From positions 62,001 to 126,000 of the forward strand of contig NZ_JARVWW010000005.1 in assembly GCF_029846715.1 (NCBI RefSeq): a DNA stretch of 64,000 nucleotides, given 5' to 3'. Below are positions 17,735 through 26,863 of this stretch, piece after piece. The position numbers were made by a program, and so were the translations under genes. The notes under the pieces were generated by a model. That model searched no databases, was not told where the DNA came from, and saw nothing but the letters and a program-made list of their open reading frames with translations. Numbering within the stretch: the first letter of the stretch is position 1; the number at the start of each line of letters is the position of its first letter. The stretch comes from Bradyrhizobium nivariense. GTDB lineage: Bacteria > Pseudomonadota > Alphaproteobacteria > Rhizobiales > Xanthobacteraceae.

Positions 17735-18400
17735 TCAACCGACCTTCAGCGCTTTTGCGTAGACCACGCCCGAATTGGTGACGTGCGTGGTCATCAGCGC
17801 TGCGAAGGAGGCGAACTCGCCGCGGGCGAACAGATCGAGCAGCTTGCGATGCTCGTCGAAGGACGTGCGGGTGCGCACGTCGATCGGCGAAGTCAGGTTG
17901 GTGCGGAGTGCTGCGACGCGGCTGGAGGCGAGCTGGTAGGATTCGGCGAGATAGCGGTTGCCGCAATGGGTGAACAGCGCCTCGTGAAAGGCGGCATCGG
18001 CGCGGCCATAGGCGATGTTGTCCCTGGCCGCAATCGCCGGCTCCATCGCCGCGATCGCCTCGCTCATCGTCGTGATCGCACCGTCGCGATCATGGCGGAA
18101 GGCGAGCTCGGCGGCCTTGGGCTCGAGCGCGATCCTGAAGGTGCAGAGCGCAGTGATGTCCTCTGAGCTCGGCGTGAACACAAAACTGCCGACCTGCGGC
18201 CGGATCACGACGAGGCCCTGCGCCTGCAACTGGCCCATCGCCTCGCGCACCGGCGTGCGGCTGACGCCGAAGGAGCTTGCCACCATCTCTTCGGAGATCG
18301 CAGCGCCGAGCGCGAACTCGCCGTCGATGATGGCCTGGCGCAGCCGCTGCATCACCTGCTGCGACAGCGATTTCGGCGTATCGAGTTTCAGTGAGCGCAT
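17735..18400 (-). CDS. GntR-family (FCD-type) transcriptional regulator
   Basis: A 221-residue FadR-like regulator from the ATG at 18400. The winged helix-turn-helix is SLSQQVMQRLRQAIIDGEF through GVSRTPVREAMGQLQAQGLV. The C-terminal FCD domain carries the metal-site His residues in GRADAAFHEALFTHCGNRYL and SFDEHRKLLDLFARGE. It is eight bases downstream of the FAD oxidase gene and so is co-transcribed with it. The likely operator is the palindrome at 19890-19908 in the divergent promoter region. The effector is probably the hydroxy- or oxo-acid handled by the flanking enzymes (inference). Confidence 0.88.
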   Translation of the reverse strand: MRSLKLDTPKSLSQQVMQRLRQAIIDGEFALGAAISEEMVASSFGVSRTPVREAMGQLQAQGLVVIRPQVGSFVFTPSSEDITALCTFRIALEPKAAELAFRHDRDGAITTMSEAIAAMEPAIAARDNIAYGRADAAFHEALFTHCGNRYLAESYQLASSRVAALRTNLTSPIDVRTRTSFDEHRKLLDLFARGEFASFAALMTTHVTNSGVVYAKALKVG

Positions 18401-18408
18401 GGGTGTTC

Positions 18409-19821
18409 TCAGATCACCTTGCCGGGATTGAGCAGATGATCGGGATCGAGCGCGGCCTTCAGCGTCCGCATCAGCGCGATCTCGGCCTCGCTCCTGGCAT
18501 GGCCCAGCCACTTCTTCTTCAGCGTGCCGATGCCGTGCTCGGCGGAGACGCTGCCGCCCATCTCGCGCACGAGACCGTAGATGATCGCATCCATCTCTTC
18601 CTTCGGCTGCTGCTCGACGGAGAGGCCGGTGACCCAGGAGACGAGATGCAGATTGCCGTCGCCGATATGGCCGTAATAGACGCTCTCGCAGCCCTCGATG
18701 CTTTTGGCGAGTGCGGCCTTACACCGCGTGGCGAACTCGTCCATCCGCGCCACCGCGAGGCCGATGTCGTAGGAGATGTGCGGCCCCAGCACCTGGCCGA
18801 ACTCGGCGCAGATGTCGCGCACGCGCCAGAAGCTTTGCGTCTGCGCCAGCGATTGCGCCACGGCGGCATCGACGAGCAGCCCGCGCTCCATCAGCTCTTC
18901 GAGCCAGCTTTGGAAGCGCGGCGCGTCGAGGCTCTCGTCGGTGCCCTGCGCTTCCACCAGCACGTAGAGGCCGTGGCTCGCGGCGACCGGCGGCTTGACG
19001 CCGGCGCGCGTCGTGATCACGTCCCAGTAATCCGGCCACATCACCTCGAACGCCGACAGCAGCGGGCCCAGTCCGCTGCGTGCGGCGCCGAGCAGCGCGA
19101 TCACCGCGGCATAATCCTTGAGCGCGCAGAGCGCGGCCATGGTCGAGCGCGGTTTTGGAAACAGCCGCAGCACCACGCGGGTGATGATGCCGAGCGTACC
19201 TTCCGATCCGATGAAGAGATGCTTCAGATCGTAACCGGCATTGTTCTTCATCAGCTTGTTGAGGCTGGTGATGATGGTGCCGTCGGGCAGCACCACTTCG
19301 AGACCGAGCACCAGCTCGCGCGTCATGCCGTAGCGGATCACGCGGTTGCCGCCGGCATTGGTCGAGAGATTGCCGCCGATGGCGCAGGAGCCGCGCGAGC
19401 CGAGATCGAGCGGAAAGAAGAAGCCGGCCTCATCTGCGGCCTTCTGAATCGTTTCCAGTGGTGTGCCGGCCTTCACCGTCATCGTCGCCGAGGCGCGATC
19501 GATCTCCTCGATGCCGCTCATGCGCTCGAGCGAGATCGCGACCCAGCCTGCTTCAGGCGATGCGCCGCGGCACAGCCCGGTCAATCCGCCCTGCGGCACG
19601 AACGGCAGATGCGCCTGCCGGCAGGTCAGAATCGCGTCCGCAACGCCTTGCGCGTCGATCGGGCGGATCACCGCGCGCGGCGTTTGCGGCAGGCTCGCGC
19701 TCCAGTCGTTGCCATTGCGCGCGGGCACCTCGGTGCCAACAAGCACGGCGGCTGCCCCGAGCTTTTTGCGCAGGGCGCCGAGCAGTTGGTCGGGATGTCC
19801 CGCGGGGGTCACCATGTCCAT
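18409..19821 (-). CDS. FAD-binding 2-hydroxyacid oxidase/dehydrogenase (GlcD/D-lactate dehydrogenase type)
   Basis: A 470-residue flavoprotein from the ATG at 19821, which has AGAGG six bases upstream. The PCMH FAD domain is at the N-terminus: VPQGGLTGLCRGASPE, then LGSRGSCAIGGNLSTNAGGN and GSEGTLGIITRVVLRLFPKP. The C-terminal FAD-oxidase domain has VYYGHIGDGNLHL and ends SAEHGIGTLKKKWL and LDPDHLLNPGKVI. These are hallmarks of GlcD, D-lactate and D-2-hydroxyglutarate dehydrogenases, which oxidise 2-hydroxyacids to 2-oxoacids. It forms an operon with the GntR gene and is divergent from a DapA-like lyase, so the set probably catabolises one acid sugar or hydroxyacid. Confidence 0.9.
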   Translation of the reverse strand: MDMVTPAGHPDQLLGALRKKLGAAAVLVGTEVPARNGNDWSASLPQTPRAVIRPIDAQGVADAILTCRQAHLPFVPQGGLTGLCRGASPEAGWVAISLERMSGIEEIDRASATMTVKAGTPLETIQKAADEAGFFFPLDLGSRGSCAIGGNLSTNAGGNRVIRYGMTRELVLGLEVVLPDGTIITSLNKLMKNNAGYDLKHLFIGSEGTLGIITRVVLRLFPKPRSTMAALCALKDYAAVIALLGAARSGLGPLLSAFEVMWPDYWDVITTRAGVKPPVAASHGLYVLVEAQGTDESLDAPRFQSWLEELMERGLLVDAAVAQSLAQTQSFWRVRDICAEFGQVLGPHISYDIGLAVARMDEFATRCKAALAKSIEGCESVYYGHIGDGNLHLVSWVTGLSVEQQPKEEMDAIIYGLVREMGGSVSAEHGIGTLKKKWLGHARSEAEIALMRTLKAALDPDHLLNPGKVI

Positions 19822-19889
19822 GTGAGACCTCTTGCAGATCCTGGCCGTGCGCCTGTTGCGCGCCATCGTGGCGAGGGAATTGCTTCTTT

Positions 19890-19908
19890 CTTGTATGTAA
19901 GGTACAAG
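19890..19908. promoter_or_regulatory. Palindromic operator for the GntR regulator
   Basis: CTTGTA (19890-19895) and TACAAG (19903-19908) are perfect inverted arms with a seven-base spacer. TTGTA/TACAA half-sites are typical of GntR-family operators. It lies between the divergent oxidase (start 19821) and the DapA-like gene (start 20001), so one site could control both units. Confidence 0.6.
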
Positions 19909-20000
19909 ATAAAAAGTAAAGCAAAAACAAGGCTTCAATGAGCCCCGAAGATCGTTGTGGATCAGGGGCTTATTCCGAAGACGCAGAAATGGGTGGTGCT

Positions 20001-20885
20001 ATGACGGAGGCAATTCGCGGGTTCTGGGTGGCGTCGGCAACGCCGCTGGCGTCGGACGGCAGCGTGGATTCCGCAAAGCTCGCCGCTCACGCCAAGCAGC
20101 TCTTCAGCAAAGGCGTCGACGGTGTCGTGCTGTTCGGCACCACCGGCGAGGGCACTTCCTTCAATGTTGCCGAACGCGTCGCGACCGTCGAAGCCCTGCT
20201 CAAGGTCGGCGTCGCCGCGGAGCGTATCGGCATCGGCGGCGGCTTCCCCGCCATCAGCGACAGCATCGCCCTGACGCGCGCGGTGCTCGGCCTTGGCCTG
20301 CGCCACGTGCTGTTCCTGCCGCCTTACTTCGATCGCAACGTCACGCCCGAAGGCATCGAGGATGCGTTCACCGGCATCATCGACCGCGTCGCCGACGATC
20401 GCCTGCGAGCGGTGCTCTATCACATCCCGCAGATCTCAGGCGTCGCGATCCCGACCACCGTCGCCGCGAGCTTACGCAAGCGTTACGGCAAGCTGGTCGC
20501 GGGCCTGAAAGACTCGAGCGGCGACTTCAAGCAATTCCAGGCGTTCCGCGCGGCTGCGCCCGAGCTCGCCATCACCGTCGGCAACGAAACCGACATCGCC
20601 CGCGCGATCGCCGCCGGCGGCGCCGGCACCATCTGCGGCATGGCCAACATCGCGCCGGAACTGGTCAAGGCGATGATCGACGGCAAGGATGTCGAAGCGC
20701 GGATGCAGGCCGCGGTCGACATCGTGGTGAAGTCGCCATCGTTCCTCGCGACGTTGAAGGCCATTCTCGCCGCGCAGACGGGCGAAGCAAGCTGGCTGCG
20801 CGTGCGTCCGCCGCTGCGCGCCTTGTCCGACGGTGCCGCGCTCAAGCGCAAGCTCGACGAACTGACGAGCCCCGCCATCGCGTGA
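20001..20885 (+). CDS. DapA/N-acetylneuraminate lyase-superfamily aldolase
   Basis: A 294-residue (beta/alpha)8 class I aldolase from the ATG at 20001. LFGTTGEGTSFNVAERV holds the carboxylate-binding G-T-T-G-E motif. VLYHIPQISG carries the catalytic Tyr, and Lys170 in GLKDSSGDF forms the Schiff base. DapA itself makes dihydrodipicolinate, but paralogues in this setting act on 2-keto-3-deoxy sugar acids or related oxoacids. It is divergent from the GntR/oxidase operon across a shared operator, which argues for a catabolic rather than a lysine role. Substrate unknown. Confidence 0.88.
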   Translation: MTEAIRGFWVASATPLASDGSVDSAKLAAHAKQLFSKGVDGVVLFGTTGEGTSFNVAERVATVEALLKVGVAAERIGIGGGFPAISDSIALTRAVLGLGLRHVLFLPPYFDRNVTPEGIEDAFTGIIDRVADDRLRAVLYHIPQISGVAIPTTVAASLRKRYGKLVAGLKDSSGDFKQFQAFRAAAPELAITVGNETDIARAIAAGGAGTICGMANIAPELVKAMIDGKDVEARMQAAVDIVVKSPSFLATLKAILAAQTGEASWLRVRPPLRALSDGAALKRKLDELTSPAIA

Positions 20886-20984
20886 GATCGCAAAATGCCG
20901 TGACACGCTGCCGCGAATTCGCGTGCAGCGTGTCGTGCACCCTGCAAACGCAATCGACGATTGCCGAATGGCGCCCGTCAGCGC

Positions 20985-21014
20985 CTAGAACCATTCAACA
21001 CTAGAGCTATTCAA
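20985..21014 (+). promoter_or_regulatory. Tandem 14-base elements, possible iron-control (Irr/ICE-like) sites
   Basis: CTAGAACCATTCAA (20985-20998) and CTAGAGCTATTCAA (21001-21014) are direct repeats with a 16-base period. Each resembles an imperfect T/C-TAGAA-N-TTC-A palindrome. They lie 84-113 bases upstream of the TonB receptor start. Iron-response control is inferred from the neighbouring gene and the resemblance only. Confidence 0.4.
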
Positions 21015-21097
21015 GCCCGCCTACGGTTCTCTTCACGCACAGCCGCTGTTAGACGCGCCAGCTTCAATGCTGTGTCTGACTTGGAAGTGAATCGAAA

Positions 21098-23425
21098 GTG
21101 CGTGTCTATCTGGATGGCCAGCGCGTCAGCGGCCGTCGAACTCGTGCCGGCAAGAGCCGCGCAGGTCTTCTCATCGGAGCAGCCGTTCTGCTCGCCGAAT
21201 GTCCCTCCAGCACGACGAGCGCGCAGGCGCAATCGGCGCTGCCGCCGGTGACCGTGGATGCACCGACGCAGCGGCCGAAAACGGCGCGTGCATCGGAACA
21301 ATCTCCGCGCCGCGCGCAAACCGCCGCGCGCCAGCGCAATCGCAATCCAGCACCCGCAGCGCCGACGCTGTCGGAACGCGCCGCGGCTGCAGCTGCCGCG
21401 CAACAGGCCGCAAAGCTCGGCTACCGCGCGATGCCGAGCGCGACCACGCTGCGCTCGGGTGCCTCGCCGCTCGACACCTCGCAGGCCGTCAACATCGTGC
21501 CCGCGCAGGTCCTGAAGGACCAACTGCCGCGCAACATCGACGACGCGCTCATCAACATCAGCGGCATCACGCAGACCAACACGCTCGCCGGCAGCCAGGA
21601 CGCGGTGATCCGCCGCGGCTTCGGCGACAACCGCGACGGCTCGATCATGCGCAACGGCATGCCGCTGGTGCAGGGCCGCAGCTTCAATTCCGCGGTCGAA
21701 AGCGTCGAGGTGCTGAAAGGGCCGGCCTCGCTGCTCTACGGCATCATGGATCCCGGTGGCATCGTCAACACCATCAGCAAGCGTCCGGAGCTCTACCAGC
21801 ACGGCTCGGTGACGCTGCTCGGCTCGGCCTTCAGTGCCTCCAAGACCGGCGCCGACGGCTTGCTCGACGTCACCGGTCCGATCGGCGACCAGGGCCTTGC
21901 CTATCGCTTCATCGGCTACGGCGTCAGCGAGGATTATTGGCGCAATTTCGGACGTCACCGCGAGATGCTGGTCGCGCCGTCACTGGCCTGGTACGGCCAG
22001 GACACCACGGTTCAGCTCAACTACGAGCACCGCGAGTTCATCTACCCGTTCGACCGCGGCACGGCGTTCAATCCGGTGACGAAAGCGCCGCTCGCGGTTC
22101 CCACGACGCGCCGCCTCGACGAGCCCTTCAACAACACGTGGGGCACGTCGGACTTGATGCAGGCGTCGGTCGAGCACCGCTTCAACCAGGACTGGAAGCT
22201 CTACGCCGGCTACAGCTACAACACCGAAACCTTCAGCGCCAACCAGCTCCGCATCACCGGCATCAACTTCACGACCGGCGTCGAGACGCGCAGCAATGAC
22301 GGCACGCAGGACTCGCTCAGCAATGCCAGCTACGGAACGTCCTACATTTCCGGCGGCTTCTGGCTCGGCAACATGCGCAACGACGTGGTGTTCGGCGGCG
22401 ACGGTCAGTACCGCACGATCTACCGCGATACTTTGATCCGGCAGACAACGCCCGCCTTCAATGTCTACAATCCCGTCTACGGGCTGATCGGACCAGGCAC
22501 GACCGCGGTTGCGACCGACAGCGCCCAGACCGACAAGCTCGGTCAATGGTCGCTGTTCTTCCAGGACACGCTGCATCTCACTGAACGGTTCGCGCTGGTC
22601 GGCGGCGTACGCTACATGGACTACGACCAGATCGCGGGGCGCGGAAAGAAACCGTTCAACACCAATACCAACGTGTCCCAAGACAAGGTGCTGCCGCTTG
22701 GCGGCGCCATTTTCAAGCTGACCGACCAGATATCGCTCTATGCGAGCTATACGCAGTCGCTGAAGCCGAATTCGACCATTGCGCCGATCGGTGTCGTGAT
22801 CGACTCCAATGTCGCGCCGGAAGAAGGTGTGTCATACGAGACCGGCGTCAAATTCGATTTCAACCAGCGTATTTCCGGCACGATTGCGCTTTACGACCTC
22901 GACAAGAAGAACGTGCAGACGACGAAGACGAACAGCGCGGGCGACGTGGAACTCCACACCGTCGGCCGTGCCCACTCGCGCGGCGTCGAGCTGGATGTCA
23001 CCGGCAGGCTGACCGACAGCTGGGCCTTGATCGGCAGCTATGGCTACACCGACGCCCGCGTGACTGCATCCGAGGATGTCACTCTGCTCGGCAGGAAGCT
23101 GCAGAACGTCGCGTTGAACACGGCCTCGCTCTATCTGGTCTATGACTTCGGCACCGCTTTGCCAGGTCAGCTCCGCCTCGGCGGCGGCGCGCGCTATGTC
23201 GGCGACCGTCCCGGCGATTCCACCAACATCTTCGTGCTGCCGTCCTATGTGGTCGCCGATATCTTCGCGACCTATGAGACGAAATACCAGAACACGCCGG
23301 TGATCTATCAGTTCAACGTCAAGAACCTGTTCGACACTGTCTACTATCCGTCCGCTGTCAACAACCTGAACGTCGCCATCGGCGACGCGCGCCGGGTGTC
23401 CCTCTCGGCAACGGTGAAGTTCTAG
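21098..23425 (+). CDS. TonB-dependent siderophore receptor
   Basis: A 775-residue outer-membrane receptor, started at a GTG (21098). After a basic N-terminus and hydrophobic segment (AGLLIGAAVLLAE) and a long Pro/Ala/Arg-rich linker comes the plug domain: NIVPAQVLKDQLPRNIDDAL, ISGITQTNTLAGSQD, VIRRGFGDNRDGSIMRNGMP and VEVLKGPASLLYGIMDPGG. The 22-stranded barrel follows with TonB-receptor strands such as LYASYTQSLKPNS and YETGVKFDF, ending with aromatic VSLSATVKF. It imports ferric siderophore with TonB/ExbBD energy. A PepSY membrane reductase gene follows, fitting reductive iron release. Tandem elements upstream may give iron control. Confidence 0.94.
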   Translation: MRVYLDGQRVSGRRTRAGKSRAGLLIGAAVLLAECPSSTTSAQAQSALPPVTVDAPTQRPKTARASEQSPRRAQTAARQRNRNPAPAAPTLSERAAAAAAAQQAAKLGYRAMPSATTLRSGASPLDTSQAVNIVPAQVLKDQLPRNIDDALINISGITQTNTLAGSQDAVIRRGFGDNRDGSIMRNGMPLVQGRSFNSAVESVEVLKGPASLLYGIMDPGGIVNTISKRPELYQHGSVTLLGSAFSASKTGADGLLDVTGPIGDQGLAYRFIGYGVSEDYWRNFGRHREMLVAPSLAWYGQDTTVQLNYEHREFIYPFDRGTAFNPVTKAPLAVPTTRRLDEPFNNTWGTSDLMQASVEHRFNQDWKLYAGYSYNTETFSANQLRITGINFTTGVETRSNDGTQDSLSNASYGTSYISGGFWLGNMRNDVVFGGDGQYRTIYRDTLIRQTTPAFNVYNPVYGLIGPGTTAVATDSAQTDKLGQWSLFFQDTLHLTERFALVGGVRYMDYDQIAGRGKKPFNTNTNVSQDKVLPLGGAIFKLTDQISLYASYTQSLKPNSTIAPIGVVIDSNVAPEEGVSYETGVKFDFNQRISGTIALYDLDKKNVQTTKTNSAGDVELHTVGRAHSRGVELDVTGRLTDSWALIGSYGYTDARVTASEDVTLLGRKLQNVALNTASLYLVYDFGTALPGQLRLGGGARYVGDRPGDSTNIFVLPSYVVADIFATYETKYQNTPVIYQFNVKNLFDTVYYPSAVNNLNVAIGDARRVSLSATVKF

Positions 23426-23488
23426 CGATGGCGGTGCGGCGCGAGGAAGCCGATTTGCAGGTCGTGCGGACCAGAAAAGCTGGCGCCG

Positions 23489-24670
23489 ATGCGTGAGTCC
23501 TGGCGCGCGACCAAGGCCGCTTTGCTTCAGGTCCATTCCATCGCCGGCCTCGTGCTGGCGCTGCTGCTTACTCTGATCGCGCTGACCGGCGCGATAGTGA
23601 GTTTCGAGGACGAGATCGTCGATCATCTCAACGCCGGCATCATGCAGATCGCGCCGCGTCAGGCGCCGCCGCTGATGCCGGACGAACTGGTCGCCCGGCT
23701 GAAGGCCGCGCAGGATGTCGGCAGGGTTGCAGCCGTCACGCTGTCGAGCGATCCGTCGGCGGCCGTGCGCGTCCGTTTCGGCCGCGACGAGCAGGGCGGG
23801 CGGCCGGCCTCGCTCTATGTCGATCCCTATGACGCGCGCGTGCTGGGTTCGCCGCGTGGCGAGGAGTTCTTCGCGACCGTGCGCCGGCTGCACCGCTGGC
23901 TGCTCATTCCCGGCGATGCCAAGGGTTGGGGACGTCAGATCACCGGCGTGGCCGCGCTCGGATTGATCGCCATGCTGGTCTCGGGCCTGGTGCTGCGCTG
24001 GCCGCGGCGTGCGGGCAGCGTGACGATGTGGCTGAAGCCGAATCTCGGGCTCAGCGGGCGCGGGCTGCACCGGTCGCTGCATGCGGTGATCGGCACCTGG
24101 GTCCTGCCGGTCTATCTGGTGATGACGCTCACGGGCCTCTGGTACTCGTTCGACTGGTACAAGGACGGTGCCGTCTGGCTGCTGTCGCGTCCGCAGGCCA
24201 CTGCTGCGAAGATGCCGCCGAAAGCGCCGCGCGCGTCGGGCCGTGCCGAGCAGGCCCAGCCGATCGGATTCGACCATGCATGGACCACGGTCCAGCGCGA
24301 GGAGGGCAGCCGTTTCTCCAAAGCCTTGCTGACGCTGCCGGCCGGCCCGGGCACCGTGATCCGGATCCGGTCGTGGGGGAAAGATTCTACGCTCGATACC
24401 ACGCGCGACGAATTCCACATCGACGCCGTCACCGGTCAGATGCTCTCCGCGGAGCGCTACGCCGACAAGACGCTTGGCGAGAAGGTCATCGCGAACGTGC
24501 TCGACATCCACCGCGGCGCATTTCTGGGCTGGCCCGGAAAGCTCGCCTTCATGCTCGCAGCCGCGCTGATGCCGCTGTTCTCGGTCACCGGCGTCCTGCT
24601 CTATCTGTCGCGCCGCAAGCTGCGGCGCCCGGCCCAGCCGCCGCTCGGGCGGCTCGTTGCGGGCGAGTGA
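23489..24670 (+). CDS. PepSY-domain inner-membrane protein, likely ferric-siderophore reductase component
   Basis: A 393-residue protein with four or five transmembrane helices: residues 14-38 (VHSIAGLVLALLLTLIALTG), about 150-170, about 205-230 and about 360-385. PepSY segments lie between them (AAVTLSSDPSAAVRVRFGRD, then SLYVDPYDARVLG). Conserved His residues (VHSIAG, RRLHRWLL, LHRSLHAVIGTWV, LDIHRG) suggest b-type haem binding, as in PiuB/FsrB-type reductases. It follows the siderophore receptor by about 60 bases. A possible 22-codon ORF at 23428-23496 overlaps its start as ATGCGTGA and could couple translation. Confidence 0.88.
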   Translation: MRESWRATKAALLQVHSIAGLVLALLLTLIALTGAIVSFEDEIVDHLNAGIMQIAPRQAPPLMPDELVARLKAAQDVGRVAAVTLSSDPSAAVRVRFGRDEQGGRPASLYVDPYDARVLGSPRGEEFFATVRRLHRWLLIPGDAKGWGRQITGVAALGLIAMLVSGLVLRWPRRAGSVTMWLKPNLGLSGRGLHRSLHAVIGTWVLPVYLVMTLTGLWYSFDWYKDGAVWLLSRPQATAAKMPPKAPRASGRAEQAQPIGFDHAWTTVQREEGSRFSKALLTLPAGPGTVIRIRSWGKDSTLDTTRDEFHIDAVTGQMLSAERYADKTLGEKVIANVLDIHRGAFLGWPGKLAFMLAAALMPLFSVTGVLLYLSRRKLRRPAQPPLGRLVAGE

Positions 24671-24714
24671 CCGGGCGACTTGTTTCGACAGCCTGGTAAC
24701 CCGCCGTCGTCGTG

Positions 24715-25383
24715 TCACTTCGCCAGCGTGCGCCGTTCGTCGATGACGACGTCGTTGTTAATGGCGTAGACGAAGCAGCCGCCATCCCGGCCGTTCCGCG
24801 CGGGATCGCTGTTGCATTTCGCCAGCGCGGAGGTCTGGGCGTCCTTCAGGCTGGGATCCCCTGCCGAGATGAACAGCTTGCCCCAGGGATGGATCGCGAT
24901 CGCCTTGGGCTCCATGGCCTTGTCGTAGTTCTGCACCTCAGGGCGCTGCCGCGTGATCCGCCGGATGATCGGAATCTGCGACAAGTCGTATTTGCCTGCA
25001 TAGTGCAGCCGCGGCATGTCTTTCGACGTCAGCTCGCCTTCGGCGACGATCTCCTCGTTGACCGCCAGCAGGGCGCATGGCTTGCCGTAGCGGAGCTGAC
25101 AGGCTTCGAGCGAACGGTCGCCGGTGACAGACGCGTCTTCATGCTCGCAGGAACGAAAATAGCTTGCACCGAAAAGTTCTACTGCTTGTCCCTTGTTGGA
25201 CTTACAGGCGACGTAGTCCTTGATCAGCGTGTCGCGGACGAAGCCGAACACGGTCGGGGTCGATGCCGCTATGATCGAGGCCATTGCCCGCTCGAATTGG
25301 GACTTTCGTTCGGCGTTTGTAAGCGCCGCCATGGCGACGCCCGGTAGCGCCAGAAACACCACCAGGAATTTTACGATTCTCAT
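24715..25383 (-). CDS. Exported hypothetical protein, DUF4189-like C-terminus
   Basis: A 222-residue protein with a Sec signal (MRIVKFLVVFLALPGVAMAA). The mature part has pairs of Cys residues (YVACKSN, YFRSCEHED, ACQLRYGKPCALLAVNEEIV), then AIAIHPWGKLFISAGDPSLK and DAQTSALAKCNSDPA with a final GGCFVYAINNDVVI. The A-L-x-x-C...G-x-C-x-V-Y-A block resembles the stress-related DUF4189 pattern. Probably periplasmic with disulfides. It converges with the PepSY gene and appears monocistronic. Function unknown. Confidence 0.7.
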   Translation of the reverse strand: MRIVKFLVVFLALPGVAMAALTNAERKSQFERAMASIIAASTPTVFGFVRDTLIKDYVACKSNKGQAVELFGASYFRSCEHEDASVTGDRSLEACQLRYGKPCALLAVNEEIVAEGELTSKDMPRLHYAGKYDLSQIPIIRRITRQRPEVQNYDKAMEPKAIAIHPWGKLFISAGDPSLKDAQTSALAKCNSDPARNGRDGGCFVYAINNDVVIDERRTLAK

Positions 25384-25564
25384 GTTGCGCCCCCAAGACG
25401 ATTCGGAACTGTAGCCCCACGCGCGGCATACGACACGATTTTTCCGCGAGGGGCCAGGGTGTGCGCGTCGCCGGGCGGGAGGCCATGCCCCGGATCGGGC
25501 TGGTCAACCGGCCGGCAATCGTTCAAAAACCGGTCCGTTCAAGTCTTCCAAGGTTGCCTGTCCC

Positions 25565-26797
25565 ATGACGCTCCCGTCCGTCACACCCGCCGACATCCGC
25601 CGCGCGTTGCTGCTCCGCGACGAGATCGCGCTGCTCGATCTCAGGTATGAGGCCGGCTTTGCCACCGGCCATCCGCTCTTTGCCGCCAACATGGCCGCGG
25701 ACCGGATCGGGATCGAAGCCGAGGTGAGGCTGCCGCGCAAGGATGTGGCGATCGTGCTCTATGATCACGGCGAAGGCCTCGTCGCGGCAGGTGCCGAGCG
25801 GCTCGCCGCGCTCGGCTATACCAATATCAGCGCGCTCGATGGCGGGCTGAAAGCCTGGCGCGCGGTCGGTTATCAGGTGTTCGAGGACGTCAACTCCTAC
25901 TCCAAAGCCTTCGGCGAGCTGGTCGAATCGCGCCGGCACACGCCCTCGTTCAGTGCCGACGAGGTGGCAAAACTTATCGCGGACAAGGCCAACATCGCCA
26001 TCCTCGACGTCCGCCGCTTCGACGAATATGCCACCATGAACATTCCGGGCTCGGTCAGCGTGCCAGGCGCGGAACTGGTGCTGCGGGCGGGGCAGGCGGC
26101 ACCCGATGCCGACACCACCGTCATCGTCAATTGCGCCGGCCGCACCCGTTCGATCATCGGCACCCAATCGCTGATCAATGCCGGCGTGCCCAACAAGGTC
26201 CGGGCGCTGCGCAACGGCACCATCGGCTGGACGCTGGCGCGGCACACGCTCGATCACGGCGCCGACCGGCGTGGCGCGATCGGGTCGTTCGAGGGCGGCC
26301 CGGCCAATGCGCGCGACGTCGCCTATCGCGCCGGTGTCCGCCACATCGGCGCGAGCGAGATGGCTGCGCTTGTCGCGCAGGCCGATCGCACGCTCTATCG
26401 GTTCGACGTGCGTGACGCCGAGGAATATGCGGCCGGCCATCTCCCGGGCTTCCGGCACTATCCCGGCGGCCAGCTCGTCCAGGAAACCGATATGGCCGCG
26501 CCGGTGCGTGGCGCGCGCATTGTGCTGACCGACGACAAGGGTGTCCGCGCCGACATGACGGCGTCCTGGCTCGCGCAGATGGGCTGGGAGGTCTATGTGC
26601 GCGAAGGTGGCTATGACGGCGCGCTCGAAATCGGTCCGCCGCACGTCCTGCCCAAGCCCGACCCCGCCCACCGCTACCGCCGCCCCTATGAAGGCACCGG
26701 CGTCGCCGAGCGTGCGATGCAGGCCTATCTCGACTGGGAATACGGCCTGGTCGAACAATTGCGTCTTGACGGAACGCACGGGTTTTACGTGATTTGA
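25565..26797 (+). CDS. Triple rhodanese-domain protein
   Basis: A 410-residue cytosolic protein with three rhodanese modules: about 6-105, 127-240 and 260-360. Only the middle one has the active-loop cysteine, Cys190 in IVNCAGRTRS. The first loop reads LYDHGEG (Asp in place of Cys) and the third reads LTDDKGV. Sulfur transfer would therefore occur only in the middle domain, with the outer two structural or regulatory. Each has the CH2A-like D-x-R-x-x-x-E-Y/F pattern (LDVRRFDEYA, FDVRDAEEYA). A C-terminal helix (RYRRPYEGTGVAERAMQAYL) is outside the fold. It may take part in sulfur-compound metabolism; the donor is unknown. Confidence 0.9.
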   Translation: MTLPSVTPADIRRALLLRDEIALLDLRYEAGFATGHPLFAANMAADRIGIEAEVRLPRKDVAIVLYDHGEGLVAAGAERLAALGYTNISALDGGLKAWRAVGYQVFEDVNSYSKAFGELVESRRHTPSFSADEVAKLIADKANIAILDVRRFDEYATMNIPGSVSVPGAELVLRAGQAAPDADTTVIVNCAGRTRSIIGTQSLINAGVPNKVRALRNGTIGWTLARHTLDHGADRRGAIGSFEGGPANARDVAYRAGVRHIGASEMAALVAQADRTLYRFDVRDAEEYAAGHLPGFRHYPGGQLVQETDMAAPVRGARIVLTDDKGVRADMTASWLAQMGWEVYVREGGYDGALEIGPPHVLPKPDPAHRYRRPYEGTGVAERAMQAYLDWEYGLVEQLRLDGTHGFYVI

Positions 26798-26863
26798 GGC
26801 TGATACCGTCACCCCCGCGCAACGGCGTAGCCGTTGTCGCTGAGGTGGCCGCTTCCTAGCGGC

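Noticed and set aside
18391..19941. 516-codon plus-strand frame opposite the FAD oxidase gene
   Set aside because: Shadow frame; the minus strand encodes a clear GlcD-type protein with all family motifs.
23428..23496. 22-codon ORF overlapping the PepSY gene start
   Set aside because: Composition is unremarkable and it may be chance; kept only as a possible coupling element in the PepSY entry.
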